Position numbers and translations under genes: made by a program
Shown: piece after piece, positions 7,193 through 15,460 of the stretch
How positions within the stretch are numbered: the stretch's first letter is position 1
How the letters are laid out: every line of letters begins with the position of its first letter
Notes under the pieces: model-generated
The model's database searches: none
The model's input: only the letters and a program-made list of their open reading frames with translations
What the model was told of the DNA's origin: nothing
Assembly (NCBI GenBank): GCA_900547725.1
Contig: URHR01000010.1
Span: forward strand, 1-39,143
Direction of reading: 5' to 3'
DNA from: an uncultured Eubacteriales bacterium
GTDB lineage: Bacteria; Bacillota; Clostridia; Oscillospirales; CAG-272
DNA: 39,143 nt

Positions 7193-9367
7193 TCACAGAT
7201 GGAGCACCCGCTCTTTGATTTCCTGCGTTCTGCCCTGATTCCAGAATTGCGTTCCGATATAACCGCAGGTTCGTCTTGCCACATTCATCTTGCTCTGGTC
7301 GGTGTTGCCGCACTTCGGACATTTCCAGATCAGCTTGCCGTCCTCTTCCACGATGTTGATCTCGCCGTCGTACCCGCAGACCTGACAGTAGTCGGATTTG
7401 GTGTTCAGCTCGGCGTACATGATGTGATCGTAAATGAATTTCATCACCTGCAGCACCGCCTCGATGTTCTGCTGCATATTCGGAACTTCGACATAGCTGA
7501 TGGCGCCTCCGGGAGACAGCGCCTGGAACTGCGCCTCAAACGCAAGCTTGGAGAAAGCGTCGATCTGCTCGGTGACATGGATATGGTAGCTGTTGGTAAT
7601 ATATCCCTTGTCGGTGATGCCGGGTATAACGCCGAACCGCTTCTGGAGACACTTTGCAAACTTATAGGTGGTGGATTCGAGCGGCGTTCCGTAAAGGCTG
7701 AAGTCGATGTTGTGCGCTTCCTTCCATCTCTTGCAGGCGGCGTTCATGTACTTCATGACCTCCAGTGCAAACGGCGTTGCACTCGGGTCGGTATGGCTCT
7801 TGCCGGTCATGTACTTCACACACTCGTAAAGTCCCGCATAGCCAAGCGAAATGGTGGAATATCCGCCGTAAAGCAGTTTGTCTATCGGTTCGCCCTTCTT
7901 CAGTCTTGCCAGTGCGCCGTACTGCCACAGGATCGGCGCGGCGTCCGAAAGCGTTCCCTTGAGTCTTTCATGACGGCACATCAGCGCCTTGTGGCACAAC
8001 TCCAGCCGCTCGTCGAAGATCTTCCAGAATTTCTCGATGTTTCCGCCCGACGACAGCGCAACGTCCACCAGATTCAGGGTCACAACGCCCTGATTGAACC
8101 GTCCGTAGTACTTCGGTTTGCCGTTCTCGTCGACATACGGCGTGAGGAAACTGCGACAACCCATGCAGGTGTAGCAGTGTCCCTGCCCGTTTTTGTCGAT
8201 CTTCAGCTCCAGCATCTTCTTCTCGGAGATGTAGTCGGGAACCATCCGCTTTGCCGTGCACTTTGCCGCCAGTTTGGTCAGATAGTAGTACGGCGAATCC
8301 TCGTGGATATTCTGCTCCTCCAACACATAGATCAGCTTCGGGAACGCGGGCGTGACATATACGCCCTCTTCGTTCTTCACGCCCTGATAGCGCTGAAGCA
8401 GGGTTTCCTCGATGATAATGGCAAGGTCGTGCTTTTCCTGCTCGTCCTTCGCTTCGCCGAGGTACATAAAGACCGTGACAAAAGGAGCTTGTCCGTTTGT
8501 GGTCAGGAGCGTAACGACCTGATACTGAATGGTCTGCACGCCGCGGCGGATTTCCTCGCGCAGGCGGCTTTCGACCATCTTATGAAATTTCTCTTCCGAG
8601 ATTTCCGCCCCCGCGTCGTTCAGCTCCTCGCGCAGATTCTTCGCGATCTTCTCGCGGCTGACCTGCACGAACGGTGCCAGATGCGTCAGCGAAATGCTCT
8701 GCCCGCCGTACTGGTTGCTTGCAACCTGCGCAATGATCTGGGTTGCGATGTTGCAGGCGGTGGAAAAGCTGTGCGGACGTTCGATCATCGTGCCCGAAAT
8801 CACGGTTCCGTTCTGGAGCATATCCTCCAGATTGACCAGATCGCAGTTGTGCATATGCTGCGCATAGTAATCCGCGTCGTGAAAATGGATGATGCCGTCG
8901 CGGTGCGCGTCAACAATCTCCTGCGGCAGGAGCAGACGTTCGGTCAGGTCGCGGCTGACCTCGCCCGCCATATAGTCGCGCTGAACGCTGTTGACGGTCG
9001 GGTTTTTGTTCGCATTCTCCTGCTTCGCTTCCTCGTTACAGCACTCGATCAGGCTCAGAATCCGCTCGTCCGTTGTATTGGAGCGGCGCACAAGATTCCG
9101 CGTATAACGGTAGGTAATATATTCCTTCGCGACTTCATAAGCGCCGTGCGCCATGATCTGCTTCTCCACAAGATCCTGTATTTCCTCCACCCCCGGGGCG
9201 CGGTTCATGCGGATGCAGTTCAGTTCAACCGCTTCGGCAATCCGACGGATCTGCATGGGGGTCATGCGCTCGGCTTCGTCAACGGCATTGTTGGCTTTTG
9301 TGATTGCGGTAATGATTTTGGAAATGTCAAATACAACTTCCGAACCGTTTCTTTTGATGACTTTCAT
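7193..9367 (-). CDS. nrdD: Anaerobic (class III) ribonucleoside-triphosphate reductase
   Basis: A 724-residue glycyl-radical enzyme that makes dNTPs without oxygen. The N-terminus is an ATP-cone (VIKRNGSEVVFD onward, about 1-95), the allosteric activity site. The centre has the CYTCMGCRSF cysteine region. Near the C-terminus are the zinc ligands CQVC and CPKC, then the radical loop TCGYIGTQ with the glycine at about residue 702. AAGGAGG lies five bases before the ATG; the upstream TTG at 9382 is rejected. Transcription starts at a near-perfect promoter overlapped by NrdR-like boxes. No aerobic reductase is in the window. Confidence 0.97.
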   Translation of the reverse strand: MKVIKRNGSEVVFDISKIITAITKANNAVDEAERMTPMQIRRIAEAVELNCIRMNRAPGVEEIQDLVEKQIMAHGAYEVAKEYITYRYTRNLVRRSNTTDERILSLIECCNEEAKQENANKNPTVNSVQRDYMAGEVSRDLTERLLLPQEIVDAHRDGIIHFHDADYYAQHMHNCDLVNLEDMLQNGTVISGTMIERPHSFSTACNIATQIIAQVASNQYGGQSISLTHLAPFVQVSREKIAKNLREELNDAGAEISEEKFHKMVESRLREEIRRGVQTIQYQVVTLLTTNGQAPFVTVFMYLGEAKDEQEKHDLAIIIEETLLQRYQGVKNEEGVYVTPAFPKLIYVLEEQNIHEDSPYYYLTKLAAKCTAKRMVPDYISEKKMLELKIDKNGQGHCYTCMGCRSFLTPYVDENGKPKYYGRFNQGVVTLNLVDVALSSGGNIEKFWKIFDERLELCHKALMCRHERLKGTLSDAAPILWQYGALARLKKGEPIDKLLYGGYSTISLGYAGLYECVKYMTGKSHTDPSATPFALEVMKYMNAACKRWKEAHNIDFSLYGTPLESTTYKFAKCLQKRFGVIPGITDKGYITNSYHIHVTEQIDAFSKLAFEAQFQALSPGGAISYVEVPNMQQNIEAVLQVMKFIYDHIMYAELNTKSDYCQVCGYDGEINIVEEDGKLIWKCPKCGNTDQSKMNVARRTCGYIGTQFWNQGRTQEIKERVLHL

Positions 9368-9476
9368 GATTTCCTCCTTCAATGTAATATCGTCTGTGCT
9401 ATCGGGAGACGCGTGGGTGTGCCCGCCGCGCCATGGGTTTCCGTATCTTGTGCTGTCTGCGAGAGACAGTGATATT

Positions 9477-9504
9477 ATTATACCACATCTTGTGTTTTTG
9501 TCAA
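9477..9504 (-). promoter_or_regulatory. Near-consensus sigma-A promoter of nrdDG
   Basis: On the minus strand: -35 TTGACA (9499-9504), 16-base spacer, and -10 TATAAT (9477-9482). Both hexamers match the consensus exactly. The leader before nrdD is about 100 bases and includes a small hairpin at 9453-9469 (CTGTCT/AGACAG). Confidence 0.85.
9480..9495. promoter_or_regulatory. NrdR-like box, promoter-proximal
   Basis: ATACCACATCTTGTGT fits the NrdR consensus acaCwAtATaTwGtgt at 12 of 16 positions, including the C4 and G13 anchors. It covers part of the -10 and the spacer of the nrdD promoter. Paired with the next box it gives the expected spacing. Confidence 0.7.
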
Positions 9505-9511
9505 GTGGTAT

Positions 9512-9527
9512 TTACAACATATAGTTG
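9512..9527. promoter_or_regulatory. NrdR-like box, promoter-distal
   Basis: TTACAACATATAGTTG fits the NrdR consensus at 11 of 16 positions, with C4 and G13 conserved. It lies just upstream of the -35. The anchor-to-anchor distance to the other box is 32 bp, about three helical turns, as in characterised NrdR sites. Confidence 0.65.
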
Positions 9528-9560
9528 CCATGAAAGGAATTTTTTTCGGGCAGTATCCCG

Positions 9561-10595
9561 TCAGCATTGCTCCGCAAGTTCGCAGATCAGGCGTTCGGTC
9601 TTTTCCCAGCCGAGGCAGGGGTCGGTGATGGATTTGCCGGGGACGAATTTCTCCGCTCCGATTTTCTGCGCGCCGTCCTCCAGATAGCTTTCGATCATCA
9701 GTCCCTTGACCAATCGGCGCACTTCCGGAGAGCAGCGGCGGGAATGCAGAATCTCCTTGGCGATTCTCGGCTGTTCGAGATACTGCTTGCCCGAATTGGC
9801 ATGGTTGGTATCCACCACGACCGCAGGATTGGCAAGCCCGCTTGCCTCGTAGGACTGCGCCAGATGGATCAGATCCTCGTAGTGATAGTTCGGGAGCGAC
9901 TGCCCGTGCTTATTGACATAGCCGCGCAGAATCGCGTGCGCGTAGGGATTTCCCGCGCTCCGCACTTCCCATCCGCGGTAGAGGAACATATGCGAATGCT
10001 GTGCGGCGGTGATGGAGTTCATCATCACCGTGATATCTCCGCCCGTCGGATTCTTCATGCCGACGGGAATATCCAACCCGCTTGCGGTCATGCGGTGCTG
10101 CTGATCTTCCACCGAACGCGCGCCGACCGCAACATATGCCAGCAGATCCGAAAGATAGCGGTGGTTTTCTGGATACAGCATCTCGTCCGCGCAGCCGAAG
10201 CCGGTTTCGGCAATCGCGCGCATATGAAGCTTACGGATGGAGACCAGACCGCGCAAAAGATCCGGCTCGGATTCCGGGTCGGGTTGGTGAAGCATGCCTT
10301 TGTAGCCGTCGCCGGTGGTGCGGGGCTTGTTGGTATAGATGCGCGGGACGATCAGAATGCGGTCGGACACCCTGTCCTGCACCTCGCGCAGACGGTAGAT
10401 ATAGCGCAGAACCGTGTCCTCTGCGTCTGCCGAGCAAGGACCGATGACCAGCAGAAGCCGATCGTCTCTGCCGTCCAGAATCGCTTTGATCCGGTTCACC
10501 CAATGATCCCGCGCGGCTGTAATCTCGGGCGTTACGGGGTACTGCTCCTTGATCTCCTTCGGAATCGGGAGTTTGCGGTAAAACTGCATATTCAT
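9561..10595 (-). CDS. aroF: 3-deoxy-7-phosphoheptulonate synthase, class I (AroF/G/H type)
   Basis: A 344-residue enzyme that condenses PEP and erythrose-4-phosphate in the first shikimate-pathway step. Landmarks are the metal cysteine in GPCSAD, the substrate-binding KPRTTGDGYKG, VGMKNPTGGD, and the metal histidine in DTNHANSGKQY. It is the E. coli-like alpha subclass, so feedback inhibition by an aromatic amino acid is likely but which one cannot be told. The start at 10595 follows AAGGA by about nine bases; an ATG at 10613 that overlaps the tyrA stop has no ribosome site but cannot be excluded. It is the last gene of the operon. The symbol denotes the family and not a specific isozyme. Confidence 0.94.
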   Translation of the reverse strand: MNMQFYRKLPIPKEIKEQYPVTPEITAARDHWVNRIKAILDGRDDRLLLVIGPCSADAEDTVLRYIYRLREVQDRVSDRILIVPRIYTNKPRTTGDGYKGMLHQPDPESEPDLLRGLVSIRKLHMRAIAETGFGCADEMLYPENHRYLSDLLAYVAVGARSVEDQQHRMTASGLDIPVGMKNPTGGDITVMMNSITAAQHSHMFLYRGWEVRSAGNPYAHAILRGYVNKHGQSLPNYHYEDLIHLAQSYEASGLANPAVVVDTNHANSGKQYLEQPRIAKEILHSRRCSPEVRRLVKGLMIESYLEDGAQKIGAEKFVPGKSITDPCLGWEKTERLICELAEQC

Positions 10596-10609
10596 ATCAT
10601 TTTTTCCTT

Positions 10610-11464
10610 TCATTTATCAAACTGTGCGCGGCGGCGCGTGGAGGTCCGCATCATTTCCCGCATTCCCTCGCGGTCTCCCGCTTCCAGAAATCCGCGAAAA
10701 CGGGCAAGTGTTTCTTCAAAACAGTCCATCTGCCCGAGCAGCGCCTCGCGATTCCACAGGAACAGTTCGCTCCACATCTCGTCGTTGATCTTCGCGATCC
10801 GCGTCAGATCACGGAAGGAGTCTCCCGTGTAGTTTTCCAAGCCATCGTCGGTGTTACAGTCCATCAGCGCCACGGCAATGCAGTGCGTCAGCTGAGAGAG
10901 AAACGCAATCATGCGGTCGTGCGCGGCGGCGTCCAGTTCCGTGATTCTGCCGAACCCGAGAATTTTCCCGAGCCTGCGGCAGGTTGCAATGCCATCGGGG
11001 GTGTTCCGCCCGGTTGGCACTACGATATAGTTTGCGCCGCGGAACACTTCGTCATTGCTGTATTCCACGCCGCTGGATTCCCGTCCCGCCATCGGGTGTG
11101 CGGCGATGAATTCGATATCCGGGCGCAGAATCTGCTCCATTTCGGCAAGAAAGTGGGATTTGACGCCGGTTACATCCGTCACAAGAATCCCCGCACGCAG
11201 ATGTCGTTGGTTCTGCTTCATCCATTCGATCGCGATATGCGGGTAGAGTGCCAGAATCACAAGATCCGCCGCCGCGAGGATGTCGGGGCGCGGCTCGGTA
11301 TAACCCGAGCGGATGATGCCGTGTGCCGTGGCATAGTCAATGTCCTTCTGTTCCTTTGTAATGCAGGTGACGTGATATCCCTGCCGGGTCAGCGCTTTGG
11401 CATAACCGCCGCCGATGACCCCTAACCCGACAATGAGAATCCGGGTATTCCGATTGAGTTCCAT
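10610..11464 (-). CDS. tyrA: Prephenate dehydrogenase
   Basis: A 284-residue NAD(P)-dependent enzyme that converts prephenate to 4-hydroxyphenylpyruvate in the tyrosine branch. The N-terminal Rossmann motif is GLGVIGGG (about 12-19). The catalytic region contains AAHPMAGRESSG. It is monofunctional, with neither a chorismate mutase nor an obvious C-terminal ACT domain. The start at 11464 is seven bases after AAGGA. A GTG at 11488 inside aroA is less likely. It lies between aroA and the DAHP synthase in the aromatic operon. Confidence 0.93.
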   Translation of the reverse strand: MELNRNTRILIVGLGVIGGGYAKALTRQGYHVTCITKEQKDIDYATAHGIIRSGYTEPRPDILAAADLVILALYPHIAIEWMKQNQRHLRAGILVTDVTGVKSHFLAEMEQILRPDIEFIAAHPMAGRESSGVEYSNDEVFRGANYIVVPTGRNTPDGIATCRRLGKILGFGRITELDAAAHDRMIAFLSQLTHCIAVALMDCNTDDGLENYTGDSFRDLTRIAKINDEMWSELFLWNREALLGQMDCFEETLARFRGFLEAGDREGMREMMRTSTRRRAQFDK

Positions 11465-11474
11465 AACGGTTTCC

Positions 11475-12683
11475 TTATTTGAGTTCACAGTGAATTCCGA
11501 GTGTTTCGAGATCCTCCCAGAAGGACGGATAGCTTTTCCGCACGGCTTCTGCGCCTTCGATCTCGCCGCCCGTGCGCGTTGCCAGAATCGCCAATGCCAT
11601 TACGATCCGGTGGTCGCCGTGTCCGTTCAAAGGTGCACCCGGCGCGTGTAATGTTCCGCCCCCGACGGTCACGGTATCGCCGGAATCGGAAAGTTCAACG
11701 CCGAATTTGGCGAGTTCTTCCCGCATTGCTCCGATGCGGTCGCTTTCCTTGATGCGCAGTCGCCCGACCTCGGTAAATGTTCCGCCGTGCGTCGCGGCGG
11801 CATAGGCAAAGAGCATCGGTCCGAGATCGGGACAGTCGGCAAGCGAGAGCGTTGTAAAACCGCCCCGGAGCGCGTCGAAATACGCCGTGCAAACGCGATC
11901 CCCCTGCCGCGAGTTCGGATTCAGGTTCGGAATCCGTACCCGATTATCCCCCATGCGCCCGAGCGCTTCCCAGAACGCCCCCGCCGACCAATCGCCCTCG
12001 GCTTCGCAGTCGCACGGCATGAAGCGCTGACCGCACGGCACGGCAAGCGAAGTTCCGTTCTCCCATTGCGCGCAAACTCCGAATTTTTTCAGCACATCCA
12101 ATGTCAGATCGATATAGGAGCGGCTTTCCACCGGCGGAAGCAGAGTGATCCTGCTTGGCTCGGGGAGGGTCGGCAGGGCGAAGAGCAGTCCCGTGACGAA
12201 CTGACTGCTGATATTTCCCGCCACGCGGAAATCACCGCCGCGAAGCGGCCCGCAAACGCGGATTGTCTGTCCGTCGCGTGTAAACGTCAGTCCCTGCCCG
12301 GCACAGATTGTTTCGTAAACCGTCTGCGGGCGCTCGGGGAGTCTCCCGTAACCCGTAAATGCGACGGGAAACCGCGCGGTCAGCGCAAGCGGGATGAGAA
12401 AACGGAGCGTGCTTCCGCTCTCCCGACAAGGGAGCGCTTCGGTCGGCGTTGCGCGGAGCAGTCCGCCGCGAACCGTTACCGTGTCCCCCTCCCGCCGACA
12501 GTCTGCGCCGAGACGGGAAAGACAGTCGAGCGTTGCGAGAATGTCCTCGCAGTCCCCTGCGTTCCGGACGGTACTGACCCCTTCGGCAAGCCCCGCGCAG
12601 ATCAGCATTCTGTGCGCGACGCTTTTGGATGGAGGGACAAGGACTTCCCCCGCCGCGCGCCCCGCATGAATCCGTACTTTCAT
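11475..12683 (-). CDS. aroA: 3-phosphoshikimate 1-carboxyvinyltransferase (EPSP synthase)
   Basis: A 402-residue enzyme transferring enolpyruvate from PEP to shikimate-3-phosphate. Motifs include PPSKSVAHR near the N-terminus, ESGSTLRF, GNISSQFVTGL and RIKESDR, in family order across the two inverse-alpha/beta domains. It is slightly shorter than the common 420-440 residues. GGAGG lies seven bases before the ATG, which overlaps the aroQ stop by four bases (12680-12683). Confidence 0.95.
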   Translation of the reverse strand: MKVRIHAGRAAGEVLVPPSKSVAHRMLICAGLAEGVSTVRNAGDCEDILATLDCLSRLGADCRREGDTVTVRGGLLRATPTEALPCRESGSTLRFLIPLALTARFPVAFTGYGRLPERPQTVYETICAGQGLTFTRDGQTIRVCGPLRGGDFRVAGNISSQFVTGLLFALPTLPEPSRITLLPPVESRSYIDLTLDVLKKFGVCAQWENGTSLAVPCGQRFMPCDCEAEGDWSAGAFWEALGRMGDNRVRIPNLNPNSRQGDRVCTAYFDALRGGFTTLSLADCPDLGPMLFAYAAATHGGTFTEVGRLRIKESDRIGAMREELAKFGVELSDSGDTVTVGGGTLHAPGAPLNGHGDHRIVMALAILATRTGGEIEGAEAVRKSYPSFWEDLETLGIHCELK

Positions 12684-13114
12684 GCGCGATCCTCCGTAAG
12701 GTAATCGATCGCTTCCAGATACCCGTCTGTTCCGCGACCCATAATCGTCTTTTCGCAGGCGGCGCGCAGATAGCTGATTTGTCGGAACGCTTCGCGTTCC
12801 TCCACCTTGGAAATATGGACTTCCACCGCCCGCAGCTTCGTTGCCCTGAGCGCGTCAAGGAGCGCGATGCTCGTGTGCGTGTATGCGCCCGGGTTGATAA
12901 CAAGCCCGTCCGCGTGTGCAAAATAGGCTTCCTGTATCCAGTCCACCAGATCGCCTTCATGATTGGATTGCTTCTGAATCACTTCGATTCCGCGTTCCGC
13001 GCAGTGCGTTGCAATCCGCTCGGTCAGATGCGCAAAACTCTCAAAGCCGTATTGATCCGGCTCGCGAATTCCGAGCAGATTCAGGTTCGGTCCGTTCAGA
13101 ACATACAGTTTCAT
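12680..13114 (-). CDS. aroQ: 3-dehydroquinate dehydratase, type II
   Basis: A 144-residue dodecameric-type dehydroquinase. It begins with the hallmark VLNGPNLNLLG (about 5-15). Active-site segments QSNHEGDLVDWI, INPGAYTHTSIAL and EVHISKVEERE follow. It performs step three of the shikimate pathway, converting 3-dehydroquinate to 3-dehydroshikimate. Both ends overlap neighbours by the four-base ATGA arrangement (aroE-aroK upstream, aroA downstream), which implies coupled translation. Confidence 0.97.
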   Translation of the reverse strand: MKLYVLNGPNLNLLGIREPDQYGFESFAHLTERIATHCAERGIEVIQKQSNHEGDLVDWIQEAYFAHADGLVINPGAYTHTSIALLDALRATKLRAVEVHISKVEEREAFRQISYLRAACEKTIMGRGTDGYLEAIDYLTEDRA

Positions 13115-14358
13115 CCCTTTTTTCTGCTCCTTTCGATGATTTCCGCCGCTTCCTCAGGCGTTCGGAAGCCCGCAACGCGGAGATCCGCCGTGTCAAGATA
13201 GCGGTCGATGCGCTCCGCATACCGTTTTTCCAACGCCTCCCGCGTGGCGGAAAGCGGACGGTCGGGGGTTGGTAAGAGGTCGGACACGGGACGATCCAGA
13301 AAACAGATTCTGCCGTTCCGGCGGAGCATGGTTACATTTTCCTCCCGCAGAACCGTTCCGCCGCCGAGCGCGAGAACCGCGCCCGAAAGCCCCGCCAGTA
13401 CCTCACGCAGAACTGCAGTTTCGATGTCGCGGAATGCCGTTTCGCCGTCCCCGGCAATCAGATCGGCGGGCGTTTTGCCGAGGCGGCGCGCGATCTCCTC
13501 ATCCAGATCGAGAAACGCTCTGCTTGTCTTTCGTGCCAACAGCCGACCGACCGTGGTCTTTCCGCTTCCGGGCATTCCCGAAAGAATCAGGTTTTCCTTC
13601 CTCTCGGTCAGCTCCGCGCAGATATGCTCCGCCGTTCCCGCAGGATAAACCTGTCCCGTGAAAAGTTCCGACGCGCGCACTGCCTGCGCGGTCAGCATCA
13701 GAAGCCCGCCCTGCGCAGGAATCCGACGCGCCAGCGCACCGAGAATCAGATCGGAACGCAGCGGGTTATAGATCGGGTCTGCGACCGCTTCCAATGCGGG
13801 AAGGCGGTCAAGCTCCGCCGGGCAGGCGTCGGGATTCGGATACATTCCGACCGGCGTTGTGTTGATGAGAATCTGCACCCGCGCGCCATGGTCGCGGTAA
13901 AAATCCGCATAGGGAATGCGGTTTTCCCCCGCTCTGCGGCTGACCCGCAGAATCTCCCCCGCCCCCATCGCTTTCGCGACCGCACAGGCAGTCAGAGAAG
14001 TTCCGCCCGTGCCGAGAATCGCAACGGTTTTGCCCCGTAAGGGAACGCCGATTGCTGCCAGAAGCGTTTTCAGCCCGTAAAAATCGGTGTTATAGCCGCA
14101 GAGTCTGCCGCTCCGGTTGACGATCGTGTTGACCGCGCCGATCTCCCGCGCCGCAGGATCGATCTCATCCAGAAACGGGATCACCGCCTGTTTGTAGGGA
14201 AGCGTGACATTGATTCCGCGAAAGTCCTTTTTTTTCAGAAAAGCGGGCAGGTCCGCCTGCTCAAGTTCGCGCAGTTCATAGGGGTGACTGCCCAACATAG
14301 CGTGAATCTCTGCCGAAAAGCTGTGTCCCAACTTCTCTCCGATACATCCGTATTGCAT
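13111..14358 (-). CDS. aroEK: Fused shikimate dehydrogenase - shikimate kinase (AroE-AroK)
   Basis: One 415-residue reading frame carries two consecutive pathway enzymes. Residues 1 to about 252 are shikimate dehydrogenase: LGHSFS, NVTLPYK with the catalytic lysine near 56, GYNTDFYG with the aspartate near 92, and a nucleotide loop GTGGTS (about 116-121). Residues from about 256 are shikimate kinase: Walker A GMPGSGKTT (261-269), FLDLDEEI, GETAFRDIE, LGGGTV, and a lid region RPLSATRE. No linker longer than a few residues is visible. The product of the first half is the substrate of the second. It starts 10 bases after aroC behind GAGGGGG. The usual arrangement is two genes. Confidence 0.95.
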   Translation of the reverse strand: MQYGCIGEKLGHSFSAEIHAMLGSHPYELRELEQADLPAFLKKKDFRGINVTLPYKQAVIPFLDEIDPAAREIGAVNTIVNRSGRLCGYNTDFYGLKTLLAAIGVPLRGKTVAILGTGGTSLTACAVAKAMGAGEILRVSRRAGENRIPYADFYRDHGARVQILINTTPVGMYPNPDACPAELDRLPALEAVADPIYNPLRSDLILGALARRIPAQGGLLMLTAQAVRASELFTGQVYPAGTAEHICAELTERKENLILSGMPGSGKTTVGRLLARKTSRAFLDLDEEIARRLGKTPADLIAGDGETAFRDIETAVLREVLAGLSGAVLALGGGTVLREENVTMLRRNGRICFLDRPVSDLLPTPDRPLSATREALEKRYAERIDRYLDTADLRVAGFRTPEEAAEIIERSRKKG

Positions 14359-14368
14359 GCGCTCCCCC

Positions 14369-15460
14369 TCAGTCGGCTAAATAGTCGGTTCCGAACCGCC
14401 CCGTGAGCAGATCGGCAAGAACCAGTGCGGTCACGCTGTCCACAACCGCCCGCGCGCGGTGAACGATTGCGGGATCGTGTCTGCCCTTGATTGCCAACTG
14501 CACGTTCTTCCGCGTTCCGAGATCAATGCTCTCCTGCTCCCGCGCAATAGAGGGCGTTGGCTTGACCACGCAACGGAACAGGAGCGGCGCGCCGTTCGTA
14601 ATGCCGCCGCAGATGCCGCCGTTGCGGTTGGTTGTATGAAGCACCCGACCGTCCGATATGCGCATTCCGTCGTTTGCTTCCGACCCGCGCAGAGTCGCAA
14701 AGCCGAATCCCGCGCCGAATTCCACGCCCTTGACGGCGGGAATTCCGAACAGCGCGTGGGAAAGCATGCCTTCCACCGTGTCAAACCACGGCTCTCCGAC
14801 CCCTGCGGGCATTCCGACCGCGGCGGTTTCGAGAATGCCGCCCACGCTGTCCCCATCCGCCGCGGCAGAACGGATTGCTTCTTTCATGCGCCCCGCAGCC
14901 GCTTCGTCCAGAACCGGAAACTGCGTTTCGTTCAGTCGGTTCAGGTCGGCGGTCGGGTCGGAGGAAAGCGGACGGTCCGGAATCCCCGCAAGAGACGCGA
15001 TATGCGTTCCGACCGTAATTCCCTTCTTTGCAAGCGCCGACAGGAGAATCGCGCCGACTGCGACAAGCGGCGCGGTCAGCCGTCCCGAAAAATGTCCGCC
15101 GCCGCGATAATCCTGAAACCCGTGATACTTGCATTCCGCCGTGTAATCCGCGTGTCCCGGGCGTGCCATACCACGGTTATAGTCGCGGCTGTGGGTGTCG
15201 CCGTTCGGAATCAGCAGACAGAGCGGCGTTCCCGTGGTCTTTCCCTCAAATACGCCGCTGACAATGCGGAACGGGTCGCCCTCGGCACGCGCGGTGGAAA
15301 GCCCGTCCCCCGCAGGACGGCGCAGGGAAAGCCGATAACGGATGAACTCCTCATCCACGGATATCCCGGGGGCAATGCCGTCCAGCACTGCGCCGATTTC
15401 ATGACCGTGGCTTTCCCCGAACAGCGTGACCGACAGTTGGTTGCCGAATGTATTCTTCAT
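14369..15460 (-). CDS. aroC: Chorismate synthase
   Basis: A 363-residue FMN-dependent enzyme converting EPSP to chorismate. It opens with NTFGNQLSVTLFGESHG, the family N-terminus (here given in two parts: NTFGNQLSV, FGESHG). It then shows RPGHADYT and RGGGHFSGR. The ATG at 15460 follows GGAG by seven bases and overlaps the aroB stop (ATGA). A longer frame to 15733 runs through aroB and is an artefact. All substrates come from genes in the same operon. Confidence 0.97.
   Translation of the reverse strand: MKNTFGNQLSVTLFGESHGHEIGAVLDGIAPGISVDEEFIRYRLSLRRPAGDGLSTARAEGDPFRIVSGVFEGKTTGTPLCLLIPNGDTHSRDYNRGMARPGHADYTAECKYHGFQDYRGGGHFSGRLTAPLVAVGAILLSALAKKGITVGTHIASLAGIPDRPLSSDPTADLNRLNETQFPVLDEAAAGRMKEAIRSAAADGDSVGGILETAAVGMPAGVGEPWFDTVEGMLSHALFGIPAVKGVEFGAGFGFATLRGSEANDGMRISDGRVLHTTNRNGGICGGITNGAPLLFRCVVKPTPSIAREQESIDLGTRKNVQLAIKGRHDPAIVHRARAVVDSVTALVLADLLTGRFGTDYLAD

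Noticed and set aside
7199..9472. 757-codon plus-strand frame over nrdD
   Set aside because: Antisense shadow of the unmistakable NrdD; it has no ribosome site and no family resemblance.
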